Positions 33,648 through 43,187 are shown, counted from the first letter of the stretch. The stretch is DNA of 64,000 bases from Citrobacter telavivensis (GCA_009363175.1 CP045205.1:3658001-3722000), one strand, 5' to 3'. Translations and numbers: made by a program. The notes: a model not told the origin generated them from the letters alone.

Positions 33648-36600
33648 ATGGGAACCACCACGATGGGGGTTAAACTGGATGACGCAACGCGCGAGCGTAT
33701 TAAGTCAGCGGCAACGCGAATTGATCGCACTCCGCACTGGTTGATTAAGCAGGCAATCTTTAATTACCTGGAAAAACTGGAAAACGATGACACGCTACCA
33801 GAACTTCCTGCGCTGTTAGCCGGAGCCGCCAACGAAGGCGATGAGTCGACGGCACCGCAGGAAGAGATCCATCAGCCTTTCCTGGAATTTGCCGAACAGA
33901 TCCTCCCTCAGTCGGTCTCTCGTTCCGCCATCACCGCCGCGTACCGCCGCTCTGAAACTGACGCCGTTTCGATGCTGATGGAGCAGGCGCGTCTGCCGCA
34001 GCCGGTGGCCGAACAGGCCCACAAACTGGCTTACCAACTGGCGGATAAACTGCGTAATCAGAAATCGGCCAGTGGTCGTGCCGGTATGGTCCAGGGGCTG
34101 TTGCAGGAGTTCTCCCTCTCCTCGCAGGAAGGGGTGGCGCTGATGTGCCTGGCGGAAGCGCTGCTGCGTATTCCGGATAAAGCCACGCGCGACGCCTTAA
34201 TCCGCGACAAAATTAGCAACGGCAACTGGCAGTCACACATTGGTCGCAGCCCGTCGCTGTTCGTCAACGCGGCCACCTGGGGTCTGCTGTTTACCGGTCG
34301 TCTGGTTTCCACCCATAACGAAGCCAGCCTTTCGCGCTCCCTGAACCGCATTATCGGTAAAAGCGGTGAACCGCTGATCCGCAAAGGCGTCGATATGGCG
34401 ATGCGCCTGATGGGGGAACAATTCGTCACCGGGGAAACCATTGCTGAGGCGCTGGCAAATGCCCGCAAGCTGGAAGAAAAAGGTTTCCGTTACTCCTACG
34501 ATATGCTGGGTGAAGCCGCGCTGACCGCTGCCGACGCACAGGCCTATATGGTCTCCTATCAACAGGCGATTCATGCAATTGGTAAAGCGTCGAACGGGCG
34601 CGGGATCTATGAGGGGCCTGGGATCTCTATCAAGCTCTCTGCCCTGCATCCGCGTTACAGCCGCGCCCAGTACGATCGGGTGATGGAAGAGTTATATCCA
34701 CGCCTGAAGTCGCTAACGCTGCTGGCGCGCCAGTATGATATTGGCATCAATATCGATGCCGAAGAGGCTGACCGTCTGGAGATCTCCCTCGATCTGCTGG
34801 AAAAACTGTGCTTCGAACCTGAACTGGCCGGCTGGAACGGTATTGGCTTCGTGATTCAGGCCTACCAGAAACGCTGCCCGTTCGTCATCGATTACCTGAC
34901 AGACCTGGCAACCCGTAGCCGTCGTCGCCTGATGATTCGTCTGGTCAAAGGTGCCTACTGGGATAGCGAGATCAAACGCGCCCAGATGGACGGTCTGGAG
35001 GGCTATCCGGTTTACACTCGCAAGGTCTACACCGACGTCTCCTATCTTGCCTGCGCGAAGAAACTGCTCGCCGTACCGAATCTTATCTACCCGCAATTTG
35101 CGACCCATAACGCCCATACGCTGGCCGCCATTTATCAACTGGCCGGACAGAACTACTATCCGGGCCAGTATGAATTCCAGTGTCTGCACGGGATGGGGGA
35201 GCCGCTGTACGAACAGGTCACCGGTAAAGTCGCGGATGGCAAACTGAACCGTCCGTGCCGTATTTATGCGCCGGTTGGCACCCATGAAACGCTGCTGGCG
35301 TACCTGGTGCGCCGTCTGCTGGAAAACGGCGCCAATACCTCCTTTGTTAACCGCATTGCGGATACCACGCTGCCGCTGGACGAACTGGTGGCCGATCCGG
35401 TCGACGCCGTCGAGAAGCTGGCGCAACAGGAAGGTCAAACCGGTCTGCCGCATCCGAAAATCCCCCTGCCGCGCGATTTGTACGGCAAAGGTCGCGATAA
35501 CTCGGCCGGTCTGGATCTTTCCAACGAACATCGTCTGGCCTCGCTCTCCTCTGCCCTGCTCAACAGCGCGCTGCAAAAATGGCGGGCGCTACCGATTCTC
35601 GACACACCGGTTGCCGAGGGGGAAATGAGTCCGGTGGTCAACCCGGCAGAGCCGAAAGACATCGTTGGCTATGTGCGTGAAGCCAGTGAAGAGGAAGTGG
35701 AACAGGCGTTGCAAAGTGCGGTGAACAACGCGCCCATCTGGTTTGCGACACCGCCACAAGAACGTGCCGCCATCCTCCATCGCGCAGCCGTGTTGATGGA
35801 AGGCCAGATGCAACAGCTGATCGGCATTCTGGTACGCGAAGCCGGTAAAAGCTTCGCCAACGCCATTGCCGAAGTACGAGAAGCGGTAGATTTCCTGCAC
35901 TATTACGCCGGCCAGGTCCGTGACGATTTTGACAATGAAACTCACCGCCCGCTCGGTCCGGTTGTCTGTATCAGCCCGTGGAACTTCCCGCTGGCTATCT
36001 TCTGCGGACAGATTGCCGCGGCGCTGGCCGCAGGCAACAGCGTCCTGGCAAAACCGGCAGAACAGACGCCGCTTATCGCGGCCCAGGGGATTGCCATCTT
36101 GCTGGAAGCTGGCGTACCGCCGGGCGTGATACAACTGTTGCCTGGACGGGGTGAAACGGTAGGCGCGAAGCTGACTTCCGACAATCGTGTGCGCGGCGTG
36201 ATGTTTACGGGTTCGACCGAGGTGGCGACGCTGCTGCAACGTAACATCGCAACGCGTCTGGATGCTCAGGGTCGTCCGATTCCGCTGATCGCCGAAACGG
36301 GCGGCATGAACGCGATGATCGTTGACTCGTCCGCCCTCACCGAACAGGTCGTGATCGACGTACTGTCCTCAGCGTTTGATAGCGCCGGGCAGCGTTGTTC
36401 CGCACTGCGCGTGCTCTGTTTGCAGGATGATATCGCCGACCACACGCTGAAAATGCTGCGTGGCGCGATGGCCGAATGTCGGATGGGCAACCCAGGGCGT
36501 CTGACGACCGATATCGGTCCGGTTATCGACAGTGAAGCCAAATCCAACATTGAACATCACATTCAGGCTATGCGGGCGAAAGGTCGTCCCGTGTTCCAGG

Positions 36601-37610
36601 CCGCACGTGAAAACAGCGAAGATATCCGTGAGTGGCAGAGTGGTACATTCGTTGCGCCAACCCTGATTGAGCTGGAAAGCGTTGACGAGTTGCAAAAAGA
36701 GGTCTTTGGTCCGGTTCTGCACGTCGTGCGTTATAACCGCAACAACCTGGACGCGCTGATTGCGCAGATCAACGCCTCTGGCTACGGCCTGACGCTGGGC
36801 GTTCACACCCGTATTGATGAAACCATCGCCCAGGTCACCGGTTCGGCGCACGTGGGTAATCTGTACGTCAACCGTAATATGGTGGGGGCGGTCGTCGGCG
36901 TACAACCGTTCGGCGGCGAAGGGCTGTCGGGTACCGGTCCGAAAGCCGGTGGGCCGCTCTATCTCTACCGTCTGCTGGCAAACCGTCCGGAGAATGCGCT
37001 GTCTATAACCCTGGCGCGTCAGGATGCGGACTACCCGGTGGACGCCCAACTCAAAGCTGTGCTGACCCAGCCGCTGGAAGCGCTCAGCGAGTGGGCAGCC
37101 GATCGCCCTGCGTTGCGCCAACGCTGCCAGCAGTTTGGCGAACTGGCGCAGGCAGGTACGCAGCGTCTGCTACCGGGTCCCACCGGTGAGCGTAACACCT
37201 GGACACTGTTACCGCGTGAGCGCGTGTTGTGTATCGCGGATGATGAACAGGATGCGCTGGTACAACTTGCCGCCGTCACCTCGGTCGGTAGTCTGATTTT
37301 GTGGCCTGACGATGCCTTCCACCGTGACCTGGCGAAACGTCTGCCGGCAGCGGTTTCCGCCCGTGTTGAGTTTGCGAAAACCGACAGCCTGACGACGCAG
37401 GCGTTCGATGCGGTGATCTTCCACGGTGATTCCGATCAGCTTCGCGCCCTGTGTGAAGCGGTTGCAGCCCGTGAAGGCGCGATTGTCTCGGTGCAAGGTT
37501 TCGCCCGTGGCGAAAGCAATATTCTGCTGGAGCGACTGTACGTCGAACGCTCGTTGAGCGTGAACACGGCAGCCGCCGGGGGGAACGCAAGCCTGATGAC
37601 AATTGGCTAA
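33648..37610 (+). CDS. putA: Trifunctional proline utilisation protein PutA
   Basis: A 1320-residue protein, same length as E. coli. The N-terminal ribbon-helix-helix repressor domain (about 1-47, MGTTTMGVKLDDATRERIK) is followed by an FAD-dependent proline dehydrogenase barrel (about 260-610) and an NAD-dependent glutamate-semialdehyde dehydrogenase (about 650-1130) with catalytic Cys in SAGQRCSALRV and Glu in LIAETGGMNAM. A C-terminal membrane-association/lid domain ends the protein. It oxidises proline to glutamate with substrate channelling. ATG at 33648 has AGGAG eight bases upstream; the frame extends to 33618 without support. Confidence 0.96.
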   Translation: MGTTTMGVKLDDATRERIKSAATRIDRTPHWLIKQAIFNYLEKLENDDTLPELPALLAGAANEGDESTAPQEEIHQPFLEFAEQILPQSVSRSAITAAYRRSETDAVSMLMEQARLPQPVAEQAHKLAYQLADKLRNQKSASGRAGMVQGLLQEFSLSSQEGVALMCLAEALLRIPDKATRDALIRDKISNGNWQSHIGRSPSLFVNAATWGLLFTGRLVSTHNEASLSRSLNRIIGKSGEPLIRKGVDMAMRLMGEQFVTGETIAEALANARKLEEKGFRYSYDMLGEAALTAADAQAYMVSYQQAIHAIGKASNGRGIYEGPGISIKLSALHPRYSRAQYDRVMEELYPRLKSLTLLARQYDIGINIDAEEADRLEISLDLLEKLCFEPELAGWNGIGFVIQAYQKRCPFVIDYLTDLATRSRRRLMIRLVKGAYWDSEIKRAQMDGLEGYPVYTRKVYTDVSYLACAKKLLAVPNLIYPQFATHNAHTLAAIYQLAGQNYYPGQYEFQCLHGMGEPLYEQVTGKVADGKLNRPCRIYAPVGTHETLLAYLVRRLLENGANTSFVNRIADTTLPLDELVADPVDAVEKLAQQEGQTGLPHPKIPLPRDLYGKGRDNSAGLDLSNEHRLASLSSALLNSALQKWRALPILDTPVAEGEMSPVVNPAEPKDIVGYVREASEEEVEQALQSAVNNAPIWFATPPQERAAILHRAAVLMEGQMQQLIGILVREAGKSFANAIAEVREAVDFLHYYAGQVRDDFDNETHRPLGPVVCISPWNFPLAIFCGQIAAALAAGNSVLAKPAEQTPLIAAQGIAILLEAGVPPGVIQLLPGRGETVGAKLTSDNRVRGVMFTGSTEVATLLQRNIATRLDAQGRPIPLIAETGGMNAMIVDSSALTEQVVIDVLSSAFDSAGQRCSALRVLCLQDDIADHTLKMLRGAMAECRMGNPGRLTTDIGPVIDSEAKSNIEHHIQAMRAKGRPVFQAARENSEDIREWQSGTFVAPTLIELESVDELQKEVFGPVLHVVRYNRNNLDALIAQINASGYGLTLGVHTRIDETIAQVTGSAHVGNLYVNRNMVGAVVGVQPFGGEGLSGTGPKAGGPLYLYRLLANRPENALSITLARQDADYPVDAQLKAVLTQPLEALSEWAADRPALRQRCQQFGELAQAGTQRLLPGPTGERNTWTLLPRERVLCIADDEQDALVQLAAVTSVGSLILWPDDAFHRDLAKRLPAAVSARVEFAKTDSLTTQAFDAVIFHGDSDQLRALCEAVAAREGAIVSVQGFARGESNILLERLYVERSLSVNTAAAGGNASLMTIG

Positions 37611-37624
37611 GGCTGTGGTTAATT

Positions 37625-37651
37625 AAGGCTCCGGAAACGGGGCCTTTTTTT
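37625..37651 (+). terminator. Rho-independent terminator of putA
   Basis: AAGGCTCCG-GAAA-CGGGGCCTT stem loop followed by T residues. Confidence 0.85.
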
Positions 37652-37669
37652 ATGGATCCAGAGGGAATG

Positions 37670-38065
37670 ATGAAACGAATACTACTCACCTGCGCTGCGC
37701 TGCTGCTCAGCGGTCAGGTGCTGGCCGATGATTGCGCAAATGCCAGCACGCAAGCGGAAATGAATGCCTGTGCCGTTACCCAGTACCAGACGGCAGACAA
37801 AGAATTGAATGAAACGTATCAGAATGCGCTGAAACGCGCGGCCCCGCCCCAGCAGGCGCTGCTGAAAAAGGCGCAGACCGCGTGGATAGCCATGCGCGAT
37901 GCCGACTGCGCGCTCATCAGCTCCGGCACCGAGGGCGGTAGCGCTCAGGCGATGATCGCCAATCAGTGTCTGGCGGATAAGACCGCCGAACGGGAAGCGT
38001 TTCTCGCCTCACTGCTACAGTGCGAAGAAGGCGATATGAGCTGTCCGCTGCCGCCAGCCAATTAA
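37670..38065 (+). CDS. Periplasmic LprI-like protein (DUF1311)
   Basis: A 131-residue exported protein with a signal peptide (MKRILLTCAALLLSGQVLA). The mature part fits the lysozyme-inhibitor LprI N-terminal family: paired cysteines DDCANASTQAEMNACA, then DKELNETYQNAL, QTAWIAMRDADCAL and NQCLADKTAEREAFL. Lysozyme inhibition is known for mycobacterial LprI and is only a guess here. GAGGGA ends four bases before the ATG at 37670. Its last four bases overlap the convergent rutR stop. Absent from this place in E. coli K-12. Confidence 0.8.
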   Translation: MKRILLTCAALLLSGQVLADDCANASTQAEMNACAVTQYQTADKELNETYQNALKRAAPPQQALLKKAQTAWIAMRDADCALISSGTEGGSAQAMIANQCLADKTAEREAFLASLLQCEEGDMSCPLPPAN

Positions 38066-38700
38066 CGGACGCGAATTCCCTCAATAATCATGCGCTGAAC
38101 GTTCTCAACCGTCTGATTAAAAAAGGTTTCGTCACGCAGCGTTGCGCCCGTCACCGCCTCCACCTGAGGTGCGAAATCGGCGTAATGCTGTGTTGAGGCC
38201 CAAATCATGAAGATCAGATGCTGCGGGTCGATCGGCGCCAGTTTGCCACTCTTCACCCACCCCGCAATCAGCGCGGACTTCTCATCAATCAGCGTTTTCA
38301 GATCGCCGGTCAATTCATTCATCAACAGCGGTGCACCGGCCAGCATCTCCATGCAGAAAAGGCGTGAGGCCTGCGGGTAGTCGCGAGACACTTCCAGCTT
38401 CAGCCGGATGTACTCTTCAATGGCGGCCAGCGGCGCAAAATCTTCACGAAAGGCCTTTAAGGGTGCCAGCCAGATATCCAGAATCTGTCGCAGCACTGCC
38501 ACATACAACGCCTCTTTTGACGGGTAGTAATAAAGGAGATTGGTTTTGGAGACGCCGGCCTGTTCGGCAATTTGCTCAATGCGTGTGCCGTGAAAACCAT
38601 ATTGTGAGAACGCATTTAATGCGGCCGTCAGAATCGCCTCGCGTTTCGCGCTGACCGCCTGCGAGCGCTTACCTGTTTTTTTCCCCGCATGTTGAACCAT
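38062..38700 (-). CDS. rutR: TetR-family pyrimidine-responsive regulator RutR
   Basis: Transcription factor of 212 residues with an N-terminal TetR HTH (RIEQIAEQAGVSKTNLLYYYPSKEAL) and a ligand-binding C-terminal domain that binds uracil or thymine in E. coli. There it represses the divergent rutABCDEFG operon and affects carAB and other genes. Here no rut catabolic gene is adjacent: the next genes are ymdF and wrbA. Start at 38700 has GGAGAGG and matches E. coli length; the frame extends to 38757. C-terminal residues are strongly conserved. Confidence 0.92.
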   Translation of the reverse strand: MVQHAGKKTGKRSQAVSAKREAILTAALNAFSQYGFHGTRIEQIAEQAGVSKTNLLYYYPSKEALYVAVLRQILDIWLAPLKAFREDFAPLAAIEEYIRLKLEVSRDYPQASRLFCMEMLAGAPLLMNELTGDLKTLIDEKSALIAGWVKSGKLAPIDPQHLIFMIWASTQHYADFAPQVEAVTGATLRDETFFNQTVENVQRMIIEGIRVR

Positions 38701-38777
38701 GCCCCTCTCCTTGTTCCGTAAATCTGGCAGTGGCGCATAGTCTGCGGGGCGTTTCATTTCAGTTCAACCTGACAGGC

Positions 38778-38804
38778 AAAAAAAACCGCCGGAGGATCCG
38801 GCGG
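38778..38804 (-). terminator. Rho-independent terminator of ymdF
   Basis: CCGCCGG / CCGGCGG with a five-base loop. The minus strand continues into eight T. Confidence 0.85.
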
Positions 38805-38870
38805 CGGTGGCATCATCACGCAGAGATAGCACGCTTTCGTGATGATTTTCCGGGGTAGCAGGCCAGGCCT

Positions 38871-39044
38871 TTACGAATTACGGTTGCCGTGGCTACTTTT
38901 GCCCCCTTTCTTACCGGCTTCTGATGCACGCTGCGGGTCATTCTTGAAATTCCCCCCACTGTGCTGACCACCTTTACGACCTGCTTCTGATGCTCTTTCA
39001 CGGTCTTCGGCAAAATTGCCGGAGCCGCCGCGATGGTTTGCCAT
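38871..39044 (-). CDS. ymdF: KGG-repeat stress protein YmdF
   Basis: A 57-residue glycine-rich, hydrophilic protein carrying two copies of the stress-induced KGG motif: ASEAGRKGGQHSGGNF and ASEAGKKGGKSSHGN. It is related to E. coli YmdF, YciG and the Gram-positive GsiB type, usually under RpoS. AGGTC precedes the ATG by six bases. Longer frames over the same DNA are shadows. Confidence 0.88.
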   Translation of the reverse strand: MANHRGGSGNFAEDRERASEAGRKGGQHSGGNFKNDPQRASEAGKKGGKSSHGNRNS

Positions 39045-39448
39045 TTCTGACCTCCGTCATTGATTAGACATCGTCGTGCCCAGGTGTCGGGGAGTTTCCC
39101 CTCGCGGCGTATGACTGACGCCATAACGTTCGCCGCGTGGAACTAAGCATAGTGAACACCGGTCGTTCAGGAGGAGATTTGTAATATTCTGTAATATCTT
39201 TGTCCGCGTATGGCTTTATTGCGGCAAACAAACCGCATAATTGTTTCTTATGGCAAAAGAAAGCCCGCGCGGAAAAAATGTATCATGATAATTCATGAAC
39301 GCTCCATCGGCATGAGGCCGCTAAATATCATGATTAAATTTATTATAAATCAAAGAAATGTTTCTAAAGCTTGCACTCTCGTCGACACGACTTATCTTTA
39401 AATAAGTGCAGCAATGAGCTGCTTTCGATAAACCGAGGAGTAGTGCAA
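39045..39448. other. ymdF-wrbA intergenic region
   Basis: About 400 bases with the divergent promoters of ymdF and wrbA and no coding potential. It has a tandem TGTAATAT pair (39180-39187 and 39190-39197). The part next to wrbA is AT-rich. Ribosome binding site GAGGAG is at 39435-39440. Confidence 0.5.
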
Positions 39449-40045
39449 ATGGCAAAAGTTCTGGTGCTTTATTATTCCATGTACGGACACATCGAAACGA
39501 TGGCACATGCGGTGGCAGAAGGAGCAAGCAAAGTCAATGGCGCGGAGGTCACCATCAAACGCGTACCAGAAACGATGCAGGCGGAAATCTTCGCTAAAGC
39601 AGGCGGTAAAACACAAAATGCCCCCGTCGCAACCCCGCAGGAACTGGCTGATTATGACGCCATTATTTTTGGTACGCCGACGCGCTTTGGCAATATGTCA
39701 GGTCAGATGCGTACCTTCCTGGATCAGACGGGAGGACTGTGGGCGTCCGGCGCGCTGTATGGCAAACTCGCCAGCGTTTTCAGTTCTACCGGGACAGGCG
39801 GCGGCCAGGAACAAACTATTACGTCCACATGGACTACACTTGCCCATCATGGGATGGTGATTGTCCCTATCGGCTACGCCGCACAAGAACTGTTTGATGT
39901 TTCGCAGGTTCGCGGTGGTACGCCTTATGGCGCAACGACCATTGCCGGTGGTGACGGTTCACGCCAGCCAAGTCAGGAAGAACTCTCTATTGCGCGTTAT
40001 CAGGGCGAATACGTTGCCGGTCTGGCAGTGAAGCTCAACGGCTAA
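39449..40045 (+). CDS. wrbA: NAD(P)H:quinone oxidoreductase WrbA
   Basis: Tetrameric FMN flavodoxin-like quinone reductase (198 residues) giving two-electron reduction of quinones; RpoS- and stress-induced. The FMN phosphate loop is LYYSMYGHIE, with further flavin contacts in GTPTRFGNMSGQM and STGTGGGQE. The start at 39449 follows GAGGAG by eight bases. Operon with yccJ. Confidence 0.96.
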   Translation: MAKVLVLYYSMYGHIETMAHAVAEGASKVNGAEVTIKRVPETMQAEIFAKAGGKTQNAPVATPQELADYDAIIFGTPTRFGNMSGQMRTFLDQTGGLWASGALYGKLASVFSSTGTGGGQEQTITSTWTTLAHHGMVIVPIGYAAQELFDVSQVRGGTPYGATTIAGGDGSRQPSQEELSIARYQGEYVAGLAVKLNG

Positions 40046-40065
40046 TCTTCAACGGGAGGATAAGA

Positions 40066-40293
40066 ATGCCAACTCAAGAAGCGAAAGCTCATCACGTCGG
40101 TGAGTGGGCAAGTCTGCGCAATACATCGCCAGAAATAGCCGAAGCCATATTTGAAGTTGCCGGATATGACGAGAAGCTGGCAGAAAAAATTTGGGAAGAA
40201 GGCAGCGATGAAGTACTCATTAAAGCCTTTGATAAGACAGATAAAGACGCGCTCTTCTGGGGTGAACAAACCATCGAACGCAAAAACGTTTAA
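40066..40293 (+). CDS. yccJ: Small acidic protein YccJ
   Basis: A 75-residue cytosolic protein of unknown function, almost identical to E. coli YccJ. It is helical and rich in acidic residues (EAIFEVAGYDEKLAEKIWEEG). It follows wrbA by 20 bases with a GGGAGG ribosome binding site and is co-transcribed with it. Confidence 0.93.
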   Translation: MPTQEAKAHHVGEWASLRNTSPEIAEAIFEVAGYDEKLAEKIWEEGSDEVLIKAFDKTDKDALFWGEQTIERKNV

Positions 40294-40300
40294 TCCGTCA

Positions 40301-40324
40301 ATTCCCCCGCTCGCGCGGGGGAAT
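40301..40324. terminator. Hairpin between convergent yccJ and agp
   Basis: Perfect ten-base inverted repeat ATTCCCCCGC / GCGGGGGAAT with a TCGC loop, without a clear T tract on either side. Confidence 0.6.
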
Positions 40325-40329
40325 CTCAC

Positions 40330-41571
40330 TTACTTCGCGGCCTCATTCAGCAGCGCGTCAAACTTGTCAATCGGACAGAAACCATTCGCATCAATCGGGC
40401 ATCCTTTCAGCTCCAGCGCGACGCGTTGCGCCGGTGCTTTCAGCGTCAGCACATCCGCATTACGCAACTGATCTGAACTCTGATACACATACTCGATTTT
40501 CATCAGATCGCGGTTGGCTTTCGTGTCATGCCAGCGCTGGAACACAATCTTGCCACCGATCGGCGTACGTTCGTTCTGATCGTGTAGCTGATAGGGTTTG
40601 AACTCCAGTGCGGAGAGCAGCGAGGCGATGTTTGAATCATGCCCCACCAGCACGGTGATTTTCGGCGCTTTCGCCTGTTCGGTTACCAGCGTTTTGTCGA
40701 TGTATTTCACCAGCGGTTTCGCGACATTGCGCGCGACTTCCGCAGAGGTAAACAGGCTGTCCTGGTAGCCGTTTTTCAGTTTCGACAACACCTTCCATTG
40801 CTGATCGGATTTAATTTCACCCCAGGCCACCTGATCCATCGGGAATCCTTCGTAGTATTGCAGCGTGAAGGCGTCCACCAGCGAATTCCCCACTTTCAGC
40901 GGTCCGGAGACCCCCGGTTCCTGCTCATCGTTCGCGCTGAAGGTGTCTTTGGCCTCAGTCAGAGAACACTGCTGTTTCTCCTTGCACGACGGTGAATCTT
41001 TGTAGTTGATCATCTGCTCCAGCAACTTGTAGCTGTCATCAAGTTGCATCTGGCTACGTTCTTTTTCCATCGCCTGCACGGCTTTCTCACGGAAAGCCAC
41101 CGAGTCATCGGTGATCACCGGGTTGAAGGTTGGGTCCATGGTGCCCATTTTTTCCTGGTGATGTACCGGAACATCACAACCGGGGAACGCGCCGGTGATA
41201 AAGAACTGGGCGGTCGCAACCGTACGTTGCAGACTGTTAGCATAGGTATAGACCGTCTCCGGTGCCGGGCACTCGCCGGATTTCACCATCCCCTGCTCTG
41301 CCAGCCATTCACGCATGTAATGACCCATATACACTTCCAACACGCCACCTTTGGTGGTGAGCTGTCCGCCCGGCACATCCCATTCAGGCCACTTATTCGG
41401 TGTGGACTGCTCCAGCACGCTGCCATTATTCGCCAGCGGTGCGCGTAAGTTGTGTCGACTCATCATCAATACTTGCTGTAGCTGATAGCCTTCCGGCGCG
41501 GCTTGCGCCTGTGCTGCAGAAGACAACATCACAACCCCTGCCACAGCGGCGGCAATTAACGATTTGTTCAT
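40330..41571 (-). CDS. agp: Periplasmic glucose-1-phosphatase Agp
   Basis: Histidine acid phosphatase of 413 residues hydrolysing glucose-1-phosphate so that glucose can be used; it also has phytase activity. Signal peptide cleaved in AAQAQA. The catalytic motif RHNLRAP places His40 of the precursor as nucleophile. The acid catalyst motif is GHDSN near the end of the protein. Disulfide-forming cysteines are present. Converges on yccJ. Confidence 0.96.
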   Translation of the reverse strand: MNKSLIAAAVAGVVMLSSAAQAQAAPEGYQLQQVLMMSRHNLRAPLANNGSVLEQSTPNKWPEWDVPGGQLTTKGGVLEVYMGHYMREWLAEQGMVKSGECPAPETVYTYANSLQRTVATAQFFITGAFPGCDVPVHHQEKMGTMDPTFNPVITDDSVAFREKAVQAMEKERSQMQLDDSYKLLEQMINYKDSPSCKEKQQCSLTEAKDTFSANDEQEPGVSGPLKVGNSLVDAFTLQYYEGFPMDQVAWGEIKSDQQWKVLSKLKNGYQDSLFTSAEVARNVAKPLVKYIDKTLVTEQAKAPKITVLVGHDSNIASLLSALEFKPYQLHDQNERTPIGGKIVFQRWHDTKANRDLMKIEYVYQSSDQLRNADVLTLKAPAQRVALELKGCPIDANGFCPIDKFDALLNEAAK

Positions 41572-41657
41572 CCCTACGACCTCGCGTTGTTATTCGTCAT
41601 CCATAATTGTGACAGATATATTACACTTTTCCGGGAACGAGACCGCAAAACCGGGAT

Positions 41658-42365
41658 TCAGCGCATCATCTGGATGCCAAATATCATTTGCAGCTTTCGG
41701 GTCCCGGAAGGCGTGAAGGTGACATGGCGGCTTCCCGGAGCCGTTTTGATCCACCGCTGCCCGGTAAGCCAGGTCAGCAGCGCCGCGCCGAGCACGCCGC
41801 CCAGATGATAACGTCGTTCACTCCAGTCCAGACAGCCGCAGCTGAATTTGCGTCGTGACGCACCGGTCTGTACCACAACGCCCAGTTCCGCCAGTTTTTC
41901 CTCACCCAGAGGCGTCAGCGTTTCGCCGTCCGCCGTCAGCCACTGACGGGAAACCAGCGTATCAAACAGCATCACCGCCACTTCCCCCGCCAGATGGTCA
42001 TAACAGGTCCGGGCCTGTCGTAAACCCGGCGGGGTGCTGATTTTTCGCGAAGCCGTTGATGCCCAGGCCACTCCCATCAGGCGCTCCAGCAGTTCAGCAA
42101 TGTCAGCACTTGCCAGGCGAAAATAGCGATGCCGCCCCTGGGAGAGCGAAACCACAAACCGCTGCTCGCACAGACGGGCCAGATGCGCACTGGCGGTGGA
42201 GGCCGAAATATCCGCCACCGCACTCAGTTCCGTCGCCGTCCATGCCCGACCGTCCATCAGCGCACACAGCATTCGGGATCGCGATTTGTCCGCCATCACC
42301 GCCGCCGTCAGCGCCATTCGCGACTCCAGTTCGCCTTCTTCTTCATTCACGACTACTGACGTCAT
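41658..42365 (-). CDS. ArsR-type winged-helix regulator
   Basis: A 235-residue regulator. The winged helix covers about residues 25-85 (ATELSAVADISASTASAHLARL as the HTH, split here by reading). A longer C-terminal part has cysteines in RQARTCYDHLAGE and SCGCLDWSERRYHLGGVLGAALL, a pattern seen in this subgroup of ArsR-like proteins. These cysteines could sense metal or sulfur species, which is inference. ATG at 42365 follows GGAGAGG. It lies 54 bases after the TauE-like gene on the same strand, so it probably controls that operon. Confidence 0.8.
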   Translation of the reverse strand: MTSVVVNEEEGELESRMALTAAVMADKSRSRMLCALMDGRAWTATELSAVADISASTASAHLARLCEQRFVVSLSQGRHRYFRLASADIAELLERLMGVAWASTASRKISTPPGLRQARTCYDHLAGEVAVMLFDTLVSRQWLTADGETLTPLGEEKLAELGVVVQTGASRRKFSCGCLDWSERRYHLGGVLGAALLTWLTGQRWIKTAPGSRHVTFTPSGTRKLQMIFGIQMMR

Positions 42366-42419
42366 ACAAACCTCTCCGCCTCGGGGATGATTTAACGATG
42401 GCACGAATTTGTTATTAAG

Positions 42420-43187
42420 TCACAGCGCGGATGATGATGCACGGAACATCATTTCCACGCTCAGTCCCATCAGACAGAACAAAAAGCAGCGTTTAAAGAC
42501 AACGGGCGAGATCGCTCGTCGGATACGGGTGCCGGCCCACTGGCCGATCAGCGCCGGAACGATGGCGAATGCCGATAAGCTCATCGACTGCACGGGTAGC
42601 GCACCGTGCCACCACAGTCCCAGCGCTAACGCCAGCGTGGAAAAGGTAAAAGAGATACCGAGCGCCTGGACCAGTTCATCCTTCCCGAAACCCAGCGACT
42701 GGATCCACGGCACCGCCGGCATCACAAAAACGCCCGTTCCGCCGGTCAACAACCCCGTGGCAAAGCCGACAATCAGCGAGACTGGCTTTTCACGCCGGGG
42801 TGAAACCGCGATCCGTTTTCCCGCCAGAGTCCAGAGCGCATACACCATCAGCGCCAACCCCAGTGCAAACTGAGTGCGGGAGGTCTCGCCGCCCGTGATC
42901 CAGACGCTGGCCAACAGCGTGGCAATCACTACCGTAAGCAGCATCGGCCATAACCGCTTCAGCAACGTTCGGGTATTCCCGCCACCGCCAAACTGAAACA
43001 GATTACTGACCAGTGAAGGCAACAGCAGCATGGCCGCCGCCGCAACCGGTGAGATCAGCGAACCGAGGATCCCCATCGCCACGGTGGGCAACCCCATGCC
43101 GGTGACGCCTTTCACCATCCCGGCAAGGACAAAGGTCAAGGCAATCATCACTATCTGCTCGGGGTCGAATGCAAAAAGAAGGGTCAT
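42420..43187 (-). CDS. TauE/SafE-family membrane exporter
   Basis: A 255-residue inner-membrane protein with about eight membrane segments in two homologous halves; family motifs KGVTGMGLPTVAMGIL and TGLLTGGTGVFVMPAVP. Members export sulfite, sulfoacetate or other anions, and the substrate here is unknown. It precedes the ArsR-type gene, a pairing common for sulfur or metal detoxification. It lies at the end of the minus-strand run that starts with the iron operon. Confidence 0.85.
   Translation of the reverse strand: MTLLFAFDPEQIVMIALTFVLAGMVKGVTGMGLPTVAMGILGSLISPVAAAAMLLLPSLVSNLFQFGGGGNTRTLLKRLWPMLLTVVIATLLASVWITGGETSRTQFALGLALMVYALWTLAGKRIAVSPRREKPVSLIVGFATGLLTGGTGVFVMPAVPWIQSLGFGKDELVQALGISFTFSTLALALGLWWHGALPVQSMSLSAFAIVPALIGQWAGTRIRRAISPVVFKRCFLFCLMGLSVEMMFRASSSAL

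Noticed and set aside
34713..35576. Minus-strand frame of 287 codons, and another at 36369-37121
   Set aside because: Both are antisense shadows inside putA caused by its GC-rich third positions.
38816..39124. Minus-strand frame of 102 codons
   Set aside because: Overlaps ymdF in another frame; the shorter KGG-motif frame at 38871-39044 has a ribosome binding site and known relatives.
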